A stretch of DNA of 64,000 nt, from positions 731,780 to 795,779 of the forward strand of contig CM001167.1 in NCBI GenBank assembly GCA_000212915.1. Reading direction: 5' to 3'. This document shows, piece after piece, positions 1-9,137 of this stretch. The position numbers were made by a program, and so were the translations under genes. Numbering within the stretch: the stretch's first letter is position 1; each line of letters opens with the position of its first letter. Source of the DNA: Bacteroides coprosuis DSM 18011 (lineage in GTDB: Bacteria > Bacteroidota > Bacteroidia > Bacteroidales > Bacteroidaceae). Below the pieces are notes generated by a model that saw only the letters and a list, made by a program, of their open reading frames with translations, did not search any database and was not told the origin of the DNA.

Positions 1-344
1 AAGATATTGTTTGGGATGCTATAAGTACTCCCTCAGGACTTGAAGGTTGGTTTGCAGATCATGTAGAATCCGATGATAAAACGGTCACCTTTTTTTGGGG
101 CGAAAATGATGAAGAAAGTAGGCAGGCAGAAATTGCTGGTATTAGGACCTATTCTTATATTAAATTTAAATGGCTTGATAACCCTAATAAAAGAGAATAC
201 TTTGAACTACGAATGAACGTAAATGAGCTAACAAATGACTTTGTGTTAGAGATAAAAGATTTCTCGGATGCGGATGAAGTAGATGACCATGAAGAATTAT
301 GGGATAGCCAAATAGAAACATTAAGACGAATAAGAGGTTTTTAA
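1..344 (+). CDS. START-like (SRPBCC-type) domain protein, 3' part only
   Basis: The reading frame is open from base 3 to a TAA at 342-344, giving 113 visible C-terminal residues; the start lies before the window. The visible part has the alternating beta pattern and the closing acidic helix of the small Bacteroidota START-like family (WDAISTPSGLEGWFADHV near the visible start, then TVTFFWG, and a final helix ending in LRRIRGF). These are single-domain hydrophobic-cavity proteins of unknown ligand. In related genomes such a gene commonly sits just before the LptF/G-type permease gene, as here. Family assignment is from recognition of the pattern and gene order; the ligand and function are not known. 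Confidence 0.6.
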   Translation, partial: DIVWDAISTPSGLEGWFADHVESDDKTVTFFWGENDEESRQAEIAGIRTYSYIKFKWLDNPNKREYFELRMNVNELTNDFVLEIKDFSDADEVDDHEELWDSQIETLRRIRGF

Positions 345-427
345 TTAACTATATGACTCATTCTTTTTCCATGCTCCTTTTTTTGTAGTAGTTTTGTATA
401 CTGAATTGCATACGAATCACTTTTAGG

Positions 428-2326
428 ATGCTGAAATTAAAAAAACTAGATAAATTTGTTTTAAAAAGCTTTGGGCTTTTATTTATCGCTACCTTCTTTA
501 TATGTCTGTTCATCTTTATGATGCAGTTTTTGTGGCGATATGTGGATGATTTGGTTGGTAAAGGTCTAGAGATGACAGTTCTTGGTCAGTTCTTCTTTTA
601 CTCTGCCTTAACATTGATACCTGCCTCACTCCCTTTGGCTACACTTTTAGCATCACTTATTACTTTTGGTAATTTTGGTGAGCGCTTTGAGTTGTTGGCT
701 ATGAAAGCGGCTGGAATTTCTTTGTTTAAGATAATTCGTCCACTTATGATTCTTGCTGTTTTATTATGTGGAATATCCTTTGTGTTTCAAAATAATATAG
801 GACCGAAAGCTTTCTCTAAGCTTACAACCCTCCTAATTTCTATTCGTCAGAAATCTCCCGAACTTGATATACCAGAAGGTATATTTTATGATGAAATAGA
901 TGGATATAATATTTTTGTTAAAGAAAAGGATCGCAAAACAGGTCTACTCTACGATGTAATAATCTACGAGTTCTCTGAAGGCTTTGATAATGCTCGAATT
1001 ATTGTTGCTGACACAGGTCAGTTGGCTATGACTGCCGATAAACAGTATCTTTATTTGCACTTGTATTCGGGTGAAATGTTTGAAAACATTAGACAAACAG
1101 GTGTAAGTAAAGGAAATGTTCCTTATCGCAGGGAGTCTTTTAAAGAGAAACATGCCTTAATAGAATTTGACTCAGGTTTTAATATGGCAGATGCCAGTAT
1201 TATGGATAAGCAATCGGGTAGTAAAAATATGCAAACCTTGAGGCATTCTATAGATTCTATGGTTTTACAAAATGATAGTGTTGGTATAGCCAATTATGAG
1301 TATGCCCAAGATAGGTCTTTTGATGTAGATCGAAACTTATCTAAATCGGACTCTATAAAAGTGGAAGAACAAAGGATTTTAGGAACTATTAATGTTGATA
1401 GTTTGTTCAATGTTTCAACCTTGAAGAAAAAGCAAAGTGTGCTTAATCTAGCTAAAAGAGATATCGAGTCACTAGCTACAGATTGGAGTTTTAGGGAAGT
1501 TGAAGTTAAAAATACGGATCTTCAAATACGAAGACACCTTATGGCATGGCATGAGAAGATAACACTTTCATTTGCTTGTTTAGTATTCTTCTTTATTGGG
1601 GCCCCACTTGGTTCTATTATACGGAAAGGTGGACTAGGAATGCCCGTTGTCATTTCTGTGCTAATCTTTATTATCTATTATATAATCAATACTATGGGTT
1701 CTAAGATGGCCCGAGAAGGAGAATGGATAGTTTGGATTGGTATGTGGATGAGTACTCTTATTTTGGCTCCAGTGGGAGGCTTTTTAGCTTATAAATCTAA
1801 TAGAGATTCAGTAATTTTAAATTCAGACTTGTATATCGGTTGGATAAAGACAATCCTAGGTATTCGTCCTGAACGGCATATAGTACGTAAGGAAGTTGTC
1901 ATTGAAGAGCCTAATTATAATGAGTGTCTATCTCGAGTCTATGACTTGACCAATAAGTTCAATGCTTATTTAAAAACTCATCGTTTACTAAAAGCACCTA
2001 GTTATTTGAAGTTGTGGTTTGCTAAAGTTGAACCCAATGAGATTAGTCTATATTTAGACGAATTAGAATTAATTGTCGAAGAGTTATCAAACTCTAGATC
2101 TTTAGAAATATTGAATGCATTAAATAAATATCCGATTATTCCGCATAGAGCACATACAAGACCTTTTAAATTTACATGGTTGAATACCATCTTTGGTGTT
2201 GTGTTCCCTATCGGATTATTCTTTTATGTTAGAGTATGGATATTTAGAGTGCGTTTATCAAAAGATATAAAAAAGGTATTAGCCGTTAATAATGAGCTAG
2301 CAAATATTATAGAGAGGAATAAGTAA
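428..2326 (+). CDS. lptG: LptF/LptG-family lipopolysaccharide export permease (YjgP/YjgQ)
   Basis: Inner-membrane permease of the Lpt machine that hands lipopolysaccharide to the periplasmic bridge, working with the ATPase LptB. The N-terminus has three membrane segments (about residues 11-35, 50-75 and 100-118), then a long soluble periplasmic region (about 120-385), then three more ([51 protein letters not shown]). At 632 aa it is much longer than enterobacterial LptF/G (about 360 aa): the periplasmic part is enlarged, and after the sixth membrane segment a charged extension of about 170 aa ends in another hydrophobic stretch. Whether it is the F or G partner cannot be decided. The ATG at 428 directly precedes the first membrane helix. 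ribBA follows after 2 bases, so the two are co-transcribed. Confidence 0.85.
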   Translation: MLKLKKLDKFVLKSFGLLFIATFFICLFIFMMQFLWRYVDDLVGKGLEMTVLGQFFFYSALTLIPASLPLATLLASLITFGNFGERFELLAMKAAGISLFKIIRPLMILAVLLCGISFVFQNNIGPKAFSKLTTLLISIRQKSPELDIPEGIFYDEIDGYNIFVKEKDRKTGLLYDVIIYEFSEGFDNARIIVADTGQLAMTADKQYLYLHLYSGEMFENIRQTGVSKGNVPYRRESFKEKHALIEFDSGFNMADASIMDKQSGSKNMQTLRHSIDSMVLQNDSVGIANYEYAQDRSFDVDRNLSKSDSIKVEEQRILGTINVDSLFNVSTLKKKQSVLNLAKRDIESLATDWSFREVEVKNTDLQIRRHLMAWHEKITLSFACLVFFFIGAPLGSIIRKGGLGMPVVISVLIFIIYYIINTMGSKMAREGEWIVWIGMWMSTLILAPVGGFLAYKSNRDSVILNSDLYIGWIKTILGIRPERHIVRKEVVIEEPNYNECLSRVYDLTNKFNAYLKTHRLLKAPSYLKLWFAKVEPNEISLYLDELELIVEELSNSRSLEILNALNKYPIIPHRAHTRPFKFTWLNTIFGVVFPIGLFFYVRVWIFRVRLSKDIKKVLAVNNELANIIERNK

Positions 2327-2328
2327 TT

Positions 2329-3543
2329 ATGAAAGAATTTGAATTAAATACCATAGAAGAAGCGATAGCTGACTTCAAAGATGGTAAGTTTGTTATTGTT
2401 GTTGACGATGAAGATCGTGAAAACGAAGGGGATTTTATAATTGCGGCAGAAAAAATCACTCCTGAAAAAGTGAACTTTATGCTTCGCTATGGTAGAGGAG
2501 TACTTTGTACACCAATTACTGAAGAACGTTGTGATGAACTTGATTTAGAAATGCAAGTATCTGCAAATACTTCAATGTATGAAACTCCTTTTACTGTAAC
2601 TGTAGATAAAATTGAAGGTTGCACCACTGGCGTTTCTATGCATGATAGAGCTGCTACTATTTTAGCTTTGGCTAATCCTAATACTAAACCAACAGAGCTG
2701 GCTCGTCCAGGTCATGTAAATCCACTTCGTGCTCGTTCAAGAGGAGTGTTGCGAAGAGCAGGTCATACCGAAGCGACTGTAGATCTTTGTAAACTAGCAG
2801 GTTTATATCCTGCAGGTGCATTGATTGAAATTATCAATGAAGATGGAACCATGGCTAGACTTCCTCAATTAATGGAAGTATCTAAACGTTTTGGCATCAA
2901 AATTATTTCTATAGCAGATCTTATTAAATATCGTTTACACCAAGAAGCTATTGTAGAAAAAGGAGAAGAAGTAGATATGCCTACAGAGTATGGTCATTTC
3001 AGATTAATCCCTTTTAAACAGAAATCAAATGGACTAGAACATGTTGCCTTAATAAAAGGTACATGGAAAGAAGATGAACCTGTTCTTGTTCGTGTTCACT
3101 CTTCTTGTGTAACTGGCGATATCTTTGGTTCTCGTCGTTGCGAGTGTGGTGACCAATTACATGAAGCTATGCGAATGATTGAAGAGGCAGGTAAAGGAGT
3201 TGTTGTATATATGAATCAGGAAGGTCGAGGAATTGGCCTTATGAATAAAATAGCTGCATATAAACTCCAAGAAGAAGGCTTAGATACTGTAGATGCAAAT
3301 CTTCATTTAGGTTTTAAAGCTGATGAAAGAGACTATGGTGTTGGTGCACATGTCTTACGTGAAGTAGGAGTCTCAAAGATGAAGTTGATGACGAACAATC
3401 CGATTAAACGAATTGGTCTTGAATCTTATGGTCTTGAAATAGTAGAGAACGTAGGTATTGAGATTAAACCTAATAAATACAATAAGGTTTATTTAGAAAC
3501 CAAGCAGAAACGAATGGGACATAACTTGCATGTTGCCAAATAA
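2329..3543 (+). CDS. ribBA: Bifunctional DHBP synthase / GTP cyclohydrolase II (riboflavin synthesis)
   Basis: Catalyses both entry reactions of riboflavin synthesis: ribulose 5-phosphate to 3,4-dihydroxy-2-butanone 4-phosphate, and GTP to the diaminopyrimidine. The N-terminal half has the DHBP synthase acidic motif [10 protein letters not shown] (residues 26-35) and the HTEATVDLC segment (about 146-154). The C-terminal half has the GTP cyclohydrolase II zinc cysteines at 260, 271 and 273 ([18 protein letters not shown]) and the QEGRGIGL motif (about 297-304). Length 404 aa is normal for the fusion and both active sites look intact. It starts 2 bases after the permease stop and has no visible leader of its own, so no FMN riboswitch; the transcript ends at a hairpin just downstream. 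Confidence 0.96.
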   Translation: MKEFELNTIEEAIADFKDGKFVIVVDDEDRENEGDFIIAAEKITPEKVNFMLRYGRGVLCTPITEERCDELDLEMQVSANTSMYETPFTVTVDKIEGCTTGVSMHDRAATILALANPNTKPTELARPGHVNPLRARSRGVLRRAGHTEATVDLCKLAGLYPAGALIEIINEDGTMARLPQLMEVSKRFGIKIISIADLIKYRLHQEAIVEKGEEVDMPTEYGHFRLIPFKQKSNGLEHVALIKGTWKEDEPVLVRVHSSCVTGDIFGSRRCECGDQLHEAMRMIEEAGKGVVVYMNQEGRGIGLMNKIAAYKLQEEGLDTVDANLHLGFKADERDYGVGAHVLREVGVSKMKLMTNNPIKRIGLESYGLEIVENVGIEIKPNKYNKVYLETKQKRMGHNLHVAK

Positions 3544-3554
3544 ATAATAGAAGA

Positions 3555-3580
3555 AAAGGCTGACCAATTGGTCAGCCTTT
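3555..3580. terminator. Palindromic terminator shared by ribBA and the ferredoxin gene
   Basis: A perfect 26-base palindrome built around GGCTGACCAATTGGTCAGCC, flanked by A-runs on the left and T-rich sequence on the right. It lies between convergent ribBA and the ferredoxin gene and can end transcription from both sides. Confidence 0.85.
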
Positions 3581-3607
3581 ATTTTAAATTGAATTTGTTT
3601 TCAATTT

Positions 3608-3778
3608 TTATTCTGCAGGGTGGATAGCTTCTGATGGGCAAACATCTGCACAAGTACCACAGTCTGTACAAATATCAGCATCAATAGAATAGATATCACC
3701 TTCAGAAATAGCTTCTACTGGACACTCGTCAATACAAGTACCACAAGCTATACAGTCTTCATTAATTACGTAAGCCAT
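3608..3778 (-). CDS. 2[4Fe-4S] bacterial-type ferredoxin, 56 aa
   Basis: Small electron carrier. Translating the minus strand from the ATG at 3778 gives 56 residues with two cluster motifs, CIACGTCIDECP (Cys 9, 12, 15, 19) and CTDCGTCADVCP (Cys 37, 40, 43, 47). Each is the CxxCxxCxxxCP arrangement of clostridial-type ferredoxins carrying two [4Fe-4S] clusters. The length is exactly what the family shows and the protein is acidic. It is monocistronic, convergent with ribBA across a shared terminator. A TAnnTTTG-like box (TATTTTTG) lies on the minus strand at 3830-3823. The redox partner (for example pyruvate:ferredoxin oxidoreductase) is not in the window. Confidence 0.95.
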   Translation of the reverse strand: MAYVINEDCIACGTCIDECPVEAISEGDIYSIDADICTDCGTCADVCPSEAIHPAE

Positions 3779-3976
3779 TTTTCTTTAATTTTAAAAAGTT
3801 ATTAGTACTAATTTAGTCTCAGCAAAAATAAGAGTTTATTTGATTACTTACTACCTTTATCTAATATTTTTGCGAAGACTGTACTTAAAAGTACTTTTGA
3901 TAGAATGGCTATAAATTCTCTATATTAAGTTATTACGGTAAAATTTCAACTATCTGATAAGAAAGACCTGTTTTCG

Positions 3977-4005
3977 TTTGATATCTATTCTTTTTAGTAA
4001 TTTTG
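3977..4005 (+). promoter_or_regulatory. Candidate Bacteroidota promoter for metA
   Basis: TTTG at 3977-3980, a 17-base spacer, then TAATTTTG at 3998-4005, matching the -33 TTTG / -7 TAnnTTTG pattern of Bacteroidota, with a spacer shorter than the usual 19-21. It would give a leader of about 20 bases before the metA ATG. No SAM riboswitch or Met-rich leader ORF was found in 3779-4033. Confidence 0.5.
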
Positions 4006-4033
4006 TAGCCTGAATATTGTAAACTTTGAGCTT

Positions 4034-4951
4034 ATGCCACTAAACATACCCAACAACTTACCTGCAATATCATATCTAGAAGAGGAAAATATTTTTGTTC
4101 TAGATGGATTTAGAGCGATATCACAAGATATTCGCCCTTTGAAGATTGCTGTTTTAAATTTGATGCCTTTAAAAATAGAAACAGAAACAGATTTGATCCG
4201 TTTGTTGTCAAATACTCCATTGCAGATAGAATTAACGTTATTGAAAATTGGCTCTCATATTCCCAAGAATACCCCTGCGGAACATATGGATCAATTTTAT
4301 GTTGATTTTGCAGAAATTGAATCACAAAAATATGATGGATTAATAATCACAGGAGCTCCTGTCGAGAATATGCCCTTTGAAGAAGTTGATTATTGGGATG
4401 AGTTAGTTACTATTTTAAACTGGTCAAAGACGCATGTTACTTCTACAGTACATATTTGCTGGGCTGCTCAAGCAGGTTTATACCATCATTATGGAATATC
4501 TAAACATCTTCTGAAACAAAAGATGTTTGGCGTTTTCCCTCATCATATATTGGTGAAAAATCACCCCTTGTTTAGAGGCTTTGATGATGTGTTTTACGTA
4601 CCGCATAGCAGACACACAGAAGTAAAAATAGAAGATATATTGGCTTGTCCCGAACTGCAACTTTTATCTGTCTCAGATGAGGCTGGAGCATATATGGTCT
4701 CAGCTCGTAATGGGAGAGAAATATATATAACAGGTCATTCAGAGTATACCGCATTTACGCTTGATAATGAATATAAGAGAGATTTGTCTAAAGGCTTAAA
4801 TATTCAAATTCCAAGAAATTATTATCAAGGAGATAATCCTAATAATGATCCCGTTGTACGATGGAAAGCACATGCCAATTTATTGTTTTCTAATTGGCTT
4901 AATTATTTTGTTTATCAACAAACCCCATTTAAAATAGAAGAGATAAGATGA
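4034..4951 (+). CDS. metA: Homoserine O-acyltransferase, predicted to use acetyl-CoA (MetA family)
   Basis: Activates homoserine by O-acylation, the committed step of methionine synthesis. The catalytic cysteine falls exactly at residue 142 (HICWAAQAGL), and the His/Glu pair of the family is in YITGHSEYTAF near residue 235. Length 305 aa is standard. Residue 111 is Glu (GAPVEN, 108-113). In this family Glu111 goes with acetyl-CoA use and Gly111 with succinyl-CoA use, so the product should be O-acetylhomoserine despite the usual 'succinyltransferase' label. That fits the O-acetylhomoserine sulfhydrylase MetY at the other end of the window. The stop overlaps the start of the next gene (ATGA), which implies translational coupling. 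Confidence 0.93.
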   Translation: MPLNIPNNLPAISYLEEENIFVLDGFRAISQDIRPLKIAVLNLMPLKIETETDLIRLLSNTPLQIELTLLKIGSHIPKNTPAEHMDQFYVDFAEIESQKYDGLIITGAPVENMPFEEVDYWDELVTILNWSKTHVTSTVHICWAAQAGLYHHYGISKHLLKQKMFGVFPHHILVKNHPLFRGFDDVFYVPHSRHTEVKIEDILACPELQLLSVSDEAGAYMVSARNGREIYITGHSEYTAFTLDNEYKRDLSKGLNIQIPRNYYQGDNPNNDPVVRWKAHANLLFSNWLNYFVYQQTPFKIEEIR

Positions 4952-6771
4952 GAAAAAGAGAAATAGAACTGTTAGCTCCAGCTAAAAACCTAGAATGTGG
5001 CATTGCTGCAATAGATCATGGTGCTGATGCTGTATATATAGGTGCTCCTAAAATGGGAGCTCGTGTTGCAGCCAACAATTCTTTGGAAGATATTGCTGCT
5101 TTGGTTGATTATGCCCATCTTTTTAAAGTAAAAATCTATGTGACTGTTAATACTATTATAAAAGAAGAGGAGTTGCAAGAGACAGAAGCTATGATCTGGG
5201 ATTTGTATCGTATAGGTGTCGATGCTCTGATTATTCAGGATATGGGAATTTTAGAAATGAATCTTCCGCCTATTCCTTTACATTCTAGTACACAAAATGA
5301 TAATCGAACAGTCGCCAAAGTTCAATTTCTTGAAAAAGCTGGTTTTGAACAGGTCGTTTTAGCTAGGGAGTTATCTCTAAATGAAATACGAAAAATTCAC
5401 GAAAGCTGCCCTAATGTAAAATTGGAGATTTTTGTTCATGGAGCTTTATGTGTTAGTTATAGTGGACAATGTTATGTTAGTGAAGCTTGTACAGGCAGAA
5501 GTGCAAATAGAGGAGCTTGTTCTCAGTTTTGCCGATTACCCTTTACCTTAAAAGATAGTACAGATAAAATCATAGCTACAGACAAACACTTTTTATCAAT
5601 GAAAGACTTGAATCAAATAGATCGCTTGGAAGAGCTACTTGATGCAGGAGCTTATTCCTTGAAGATAGAAGGTCGGTTAAAAGATATTAGCTATGTGAAA
5701 AATGTTACTGCTGCTTATCGTCAAGCTTTAGATAAGGTAATGGAGCGTAGAGAAGAATATATGCGTTCTTCTTCGGGTATTACTCAATTTACTTTTGAAC
5801 CCCAATTGGATAAAAGCTTTAGCAGAGGTTTTACAAACCTCTTTTTAGATGGTCGTCAGTCTGATATTGCTTCTTTTGATACACCAAAATCATTAGGTGA
5901 AGAAATGGGGTACATGAAAGAGGCTCGCAGAAACTTCTTGATTGTGGCTGGAGTAAAACCTTTTCATAATGGTGATGGAGCTTGTTTTATTGATGAAAAT
6001 GGTAAACTTCAAGGTTTTAGAGTGAACAAGGTAGAGGGGAATAAAATTTATCCTCAGGAGATGCCAGCTATTAAGCCAAAAACAATTATCTACCGAAACT
6101 TTGATCAAGAATTTGATAGACTATTGTCTAAACCTTCGGCAGAACGCTTGATAGCAGTCCAGATGTTGTTTGAGGAAACCGCAAGAGGATTCCGTTTGAA
6201 GATGGTCGATGAAGATAACTTTTCAGTATATGTAGATGTTGATGCAGATAAAGAACTAGCAAGATCTCCTCAGTATGATAATATTCATCGACAATTAAAT
6301 AAATTGGGTAATACACCTTTCTATATGGGTGAAATTCAAATTAACTTATCTCAAGAATGGTTCATACCTTCTTCTATTCTGGCTAATGTGAGAAGAGATG
6401 CAGTAGATGCTCTTATTGAAGTACGCAAAAAGGAATATCCAAGAGAAGAGATCAAACTGAGTCCAACTTCTCATCCCTTTATCGTGGATAATTTAACTTA
6501 TTTGGGAAATGTAATGAACACAAAAGCTGAATCATTTTATGTTCGTCATAATGTTAATCACATAGATCCAGCTTTTGAAAAGCAGCATGTAGCTGATGGC
6601 GTTCTTATGTTTTGTAAACACTGTATACGTTATTCTATGGGATGGTGCCCTACTTATCAAAAGAATAAATCACCATATCAAGAACCTTACTATTTGGTTG
6701 ATCCCAATGGAAATGAATTTAAACTACAATTTGATTGTAAAAATTGTCAGATGAAAGTACTGAGGAAGTGA
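4948..6771 (+). CDS. U32-family peptidase-like protein (RlhA/TrhP-related RNA hydroxylation family)
   Basis: Member of the U32 'collagenase-like' family, whose characterised E. coli members (RlhA, TrhP) are needed for prephenate-dependent hydroxylation of 23S rRNA or tRNA; no protease role should be assumed. The family signature EIFVHGALCVSYSGQCYVS occupies residues 160-178, and conserved cysteines at 168, 175, 191 and 195 fit an iron-sulfur cluster. The N-terminal 300 residues look like a TIM barrel. The C-terminal half resembles the extra domain (DUF3656-type) of long U32 proteins and ends in more cysteines (CKHCIRYSMGWC, CKNCQM). Length 607 aa matches the long subgroup. It is coupled to metA by a 4-base overlap and converges with the LuxR-type gene with one base between the stops. 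Confidence 0.88.
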   Translation: MRKREIELLAPAKNLECGIAAIDHGADAVYIGAPKMGARVAANNSLEDIAALVDYAHLFKVKIYVTVNTIIKEEELQETEAMIWDLYRIGVDALIIQDMGILEMNLPPIPLHSSTQNDNRTVAKVQFLEKAGFEQVVLARELSLNEIRKIHESCPNVKLEIFVHGALCVSYSGQCYVSEACTGRSANRGACSQFCRLPFTLKDSTDKIIATDKHFLSMKDLNQIDRLEELLDAGAYSLKIEGRLKDISYVKNVTAAYRQALDKVMERREEYMRSSSGITQFTFEPQLDKSFSRGFTNLFLDGRQSDIASFDTPKSLGEEMGYMKEARRNFLIVAGVKPFHNGDGACFIDENGKLQGFRVNKVEGNKIYPQEMPAIKPKTIIYRNFDQEFDRLLSKPSAERLIAVQMLFEETARGFRLKMVDEDNFSVYVDVDADKELARSPQYDNIHRQLNKLGNTPFYMGEIQINLSQEWFIPSSILANVRRDAVDALIEVRKKEYPREEIKLSPTSHPFIVDNLTYLGNVMNTKAESFYVRHNVNHIDPAFEKQHVADGVLMFCKHCIRYSMGWCPTYQKNKSPYQEPYYLVDPNGNEFKLQFDCKNCQMKVLRK

Positions 6772-6772
6772 T

Positions 6773-7405
6773 CTAAATTTGATTCGTATCAATATAACCA
6801 TTTATTACAGCATAAATAGTTAGCCCTGATACAGACTTTATACCTAGCTTATCTGTTATATTCTTGCGGTGGGTAATAACGGTTGTTTGACTAATGCTTA
6901 GCTTTTTAGCTATTTCTTTATTGGTTTTACCAACAGCAATTAGGGATATAACATCTATTTCTCTTGGACTCAGCTCATGGACTTGATGGGCATTAATAGC
7001 CTCCATATTCTTTGAATGGTTGGGTTCATGAGCATTTCTATGTAAATCCATTATTGATTTGATAATCCCTTTTTCGTCTTGGTGTATATTTAGTAGTTTG
7101 ACACCAGAAATTAACATCATTTGATTTTCTGGTGACATAACAATAGTTCTTCTCTTTCGAGGAAGAAAGAAAAAATTATGTTCAAGATATATTTGTCCCG
7201 TAATAAAGTAGTGAGCATACATATCTGGTGTGTCACTCATAAAGTGTTCGAAACTATGAAAAACCCGAATAATAGCAATAGGTATGAGTTCTTGCAAAAT
7301 AGATTTTAGTCCTAATGCAGCAAGAATATTGGGTTCAACAATTGCTATTTCTGGCTTAGGTCCGTTTTTTGATGTATGTGATGGGTGTTTCATTCGCTTA
7401 TCCAA
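6773..7405 (-). CDS. LuxR/NarL-type transcription factor with a degenerate receiver domain
   Basis: The C-terminal 65 residues form a clear LuxR-type helix-turn-helix (LSPREIDVISLIAVGKTNKEIAKKL, then TTVITHRKNITDKLG). The N-terminus starts like a response-regulator receiver (IAIVEPNILAALGLKSIL), but the acidic pair is only Glu-Pro, and where the phospho-accepting Asp should be the sequence reads HYFITGQIYLEH with no Asp. It therefore looks like a pseudo-receiver that would not be phosphorylated in the ordinary way. The gene starts inside the end of radA (8-base overlap) and is probably translated from the same message. Target genes are unknown. Confidence 0.8.
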   Translation of the reverse strand: MDKRMKHPSHTSKNGPKPEIAIVEPNILAALGLKSILQELIPIAIIRVFHSFEHFMSDTPDMYAHYFITGQIYLEHNFFFLPRKRRTIVMSPENQMMLISGVKLLNIHQDEKGIIKSIMDLHRNAHEPNHSKNMEAINAHQVHELSPREIDVISLIAVGKTNKEIAKKLSISQTTVITHRKNITDKLGIKSVSGLTIYAVINGYIDTNQI

Positions 7406-8765
7406 ATAGGAATCTAAAAGCTTCTTCTACTTTTCTCACAGGGTTTAGTTCTATGTTTAGATTCTTCGTATCAATCCCCTGCAGGTTAAATTTAGGCAAA
7501 ATAAATCGTTTAAACCCTAATTTATCGGCTTCTTTTATCCTTTGTTCAATGCGATTAACTGGGCGAATTTCTCCTGATAACCCAACTTCTCCTGCTACAC
7601 AGATTGAATTGTCTATAGCCACATCCATGTTTGATGATAGAATAGCACTGATTACAGCTAAGTCTATTGCAGGATCACTAACTTTTATCCCTCCAGCAAT
7701 ATTCAAGAAGACATCTTTTTGAGCTAATTTAAATCCTACTCTTTTCTCTAAAACAGCCAATAGCATATTCATTCTTCTGGTATCAAATCCTGTTGCAGAC
7801 CGTTGAGGTGTGCCATAAACTGCTGAGCTAACCAAAGCTTGAGTTTCAATAAGAAAAGGTCTTACTCCCTCTATTGCTGCTGCTATTGCAACTCCACTCA
7901 TTCCTACATGCTCTTGCGACAGTAATAATTCAGAAGGATTGCTTACTTGCCTTAATCCATCTTGCCTCATTTCATAGATACCAATCTCTGAAGTACTACC
8001 AAATCTGTTTTTAATGCTCCTAAGGATGCGATATAGGTGTTGTTGATCTCCTTCAAACTGCAAAACTGTATCCACTATATGTTCTAAGACTTTAGGTCCT
8101 GCTATACTACCTTCTTTATTAATATGACCAATAAGGATAATTGGTATATGACTTTCTTTTGCTAAACGTAGTAAATCAACAGAACATTCTCTTACTTGCG
8201 ATAAACTTCCTGGTGAGGAATCCACTTTCTCTGTAGCAATAGTCTGAATGGAATCAATTACTATTAAGTCGGGAATTACATTTTTTATATGTGAAAATAT
8301 CCTTTCTAAAGAGGTTTCACATACGATGTAACAATTTGTTGAACTCTTATTTAGTCGTTCTGCTCTTAATTTTAATTGCTTGGCACTTTCCTCGCCAGAT
8401 ACATATAATATCTTTTTGTCATTAATTTGTAATACTGTTTGCAAAACGAGTGTAGATTTTCCAATACCAGGTTCTCCTCCTAATAGTACTAATGATCCAG
8501 AAACTAATCCTCCACCGAGTACACGATTCAATTCTTCATCGTGCATATTAATCCTTTCTTCCTGTGAGGTACTAATCTCCTCTATTAGTTTGGGCAGATT
8601 TTGCTTTTGCTTTTGAGAATCCGAGAAACTATTAGAACTCTTTTGTTCTACTATCTTATTCTCTATAAAGGTGTTCCATTGGTTGCACATAGGACATTTC
8701 CCTACCCATTTGATAGACTCATATCCACAGTTAGAACAAAAATACACTGTTTTTTCTTTAGCCAT
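7398..8765 (-). CDS. radA: DNA repair/recombination ATPase RadA (Sms)
   Basis: Helps process recombination intermediates by driving branch migration at RecA-made D-loops. From the ATG at 8765 the protein is 455 aa with, in order, a four-cysteine zinc finger (Cys 10, 13, 24, 27), Walker A GGEPGIGKS (96-104), the RadA-specific KNRFG motif (252-256) and a C-terminal Lon-protease-like domain. The frame extends 19 codons further upstream to 8822, but the MAKEKT start is the family N-terminus and gives the standard length. The downstream LuxR-type gene overlaps its 3' end by 8 bases. Confidence 0.95.
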   Translation of the reverse strand: MAKEKTVYFCSNCGYESIKWVGKCPMCNQWNTFIENKIVEQKSSNSFSDSQKQKQNLPKLIEEISTSQEERINMHDEELNRVLGGGLVSGSLVLLGGEPGIGKSTLVLQTVLQINDKKILYVSGEESAKQLKLRAERLNKSSTNCYIVCETSLERIFSHIKNVIPDLIVIDSIQTIATEKVDSSPGSLSQVRECSVDLLRLAKESHIPIILIGHINKEGSIAGPKVLEHIVDTVLQFEGDQQHLYRILRSIKNRFGSTSEIGIYEMRQDGLRQVSNPSELLLSQEHVGMSGVAIAAAIEGVRPFLIETQALVSSAVYGTPQRSATGFDTRRMNMLLAVLEKRVGFKLAQKDVFLNIAGGIKVSDPAIDLAVISAILSSNMDVAIDNSICVAGEVGLSGEIRPVNRIEQRIKEADKLGFKRFILPKFNLQGIDTKNLNIELNPVRKVEEAFRFLFG

Positions 8766-8921
8766 AATTTCAGTAATCCTTTCTATGCAAAGGTAGCCAT
8801 TTAGACTTAGAGCTATAAACATTGGCGGTAAAAAATAAGATATAGATGAATGTTTTTTGTGTGAACAATCTCTATAATAGACTTGTTAATAGATGAATTC
8901 GTTGTGATTTTTTAATTAAAA

Positions 8922-8954
8922 TTTGTACAAGTGTAATATAAATAGCTATATTTG
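8922..8954 (+). promoter_or_regulatory. Bacteroidota-type promoter for the OmpA-family gene
   Basis: TTTG at 8922-8925, a 21-base spacer and TATATTTG at 8947-8954 match -33 TTTG / -7 TAnnTTTG very well. Transcription would begin near 8961, leaving an unusually long leader of about 240 bases before the ATG at 9202. The rest of 8766-8921 is AT-rich with no gene seen. Confidence 0.65.
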
Positions 8955-8982
8955 CTCATTAGATAAATTGAGATAGAATGAA

Positions 8983-9048
8983 CATCTTTTTTATATAGTT
9001 GTTTATATAGTTGAAAGTTCATTGACTAAATGAACAACTTAAAAGATG
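8983..9048 (+). promoter_or_regulatory. Long structured leader hairpin upstream of the OmpA-family gene
   Basis: Nested complementary segments lie inside the predicted 5' leader: outer arms CATCTTTT (8983-8990) and AAAAGATG (9041-9048), and an inner 7-bp stem GTTCATT (9017-9023) with AATGAAC (9029-9035). The segment AACAACTT just after the inner stem can also pair with one of two upstream AGTTG copies, giving alternative folds. Such a leader could set mRNA stability or be a regulatory RNA target; that is inference from the pairing only. Confidence 0.4.
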
Positions 9049-9137
9049 AATTGAAAATGAAATATATTGAAGAGGTATTACTTAAAGGTAAAGAAATAGT
9101 ACTTAATGTTTCTTCATTCATTAAATTAAAACTTTAA
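9030..9137 (+). CDS. Possible 35-codon small ORF in the OmpA leader
   Basis: An ATG at 9030 opens a frame of 35 codons ending in TAA at 9135-9137 (MNNLKDELKMKY...). The peptide has an amphipathic, Lys/Glu-rich start and a hydrophobic end. It begins inside the leader hairpin and ends 64 bases before the porin ATG. In DNA this AT-rich a chance frame of this length is quite possible; nothing but its location supports it. It could be a leader peptide or nothing. Confidence 0.2.
   Translation: MNNLKDELKMKYIEEVLLKGKEIVLNVSSFIKLKL

Noticed and set aside
2327-2328. FMN riboswitch controlling ribBA
   Set aside because: Only 2 bases separate ribBA from the preceding gene, so there is no room for a leader element.
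3779-4033. SAM riboswitch or Met attenuator upstream of metA
   Set aside because: Looked for aptamer cores, a terminator hairpin and a Met-rich short ORF; only a promoter-like pair and a weak GTACTT/AAGTAC hairpin were found.
7398-8822. Longer RadA starting at 8822
   Set aside because: The 19 extra residues do not resemble the RadA N-terminus; the ATG at 8765 gives MAKEKT followed directly by the zinc finger.
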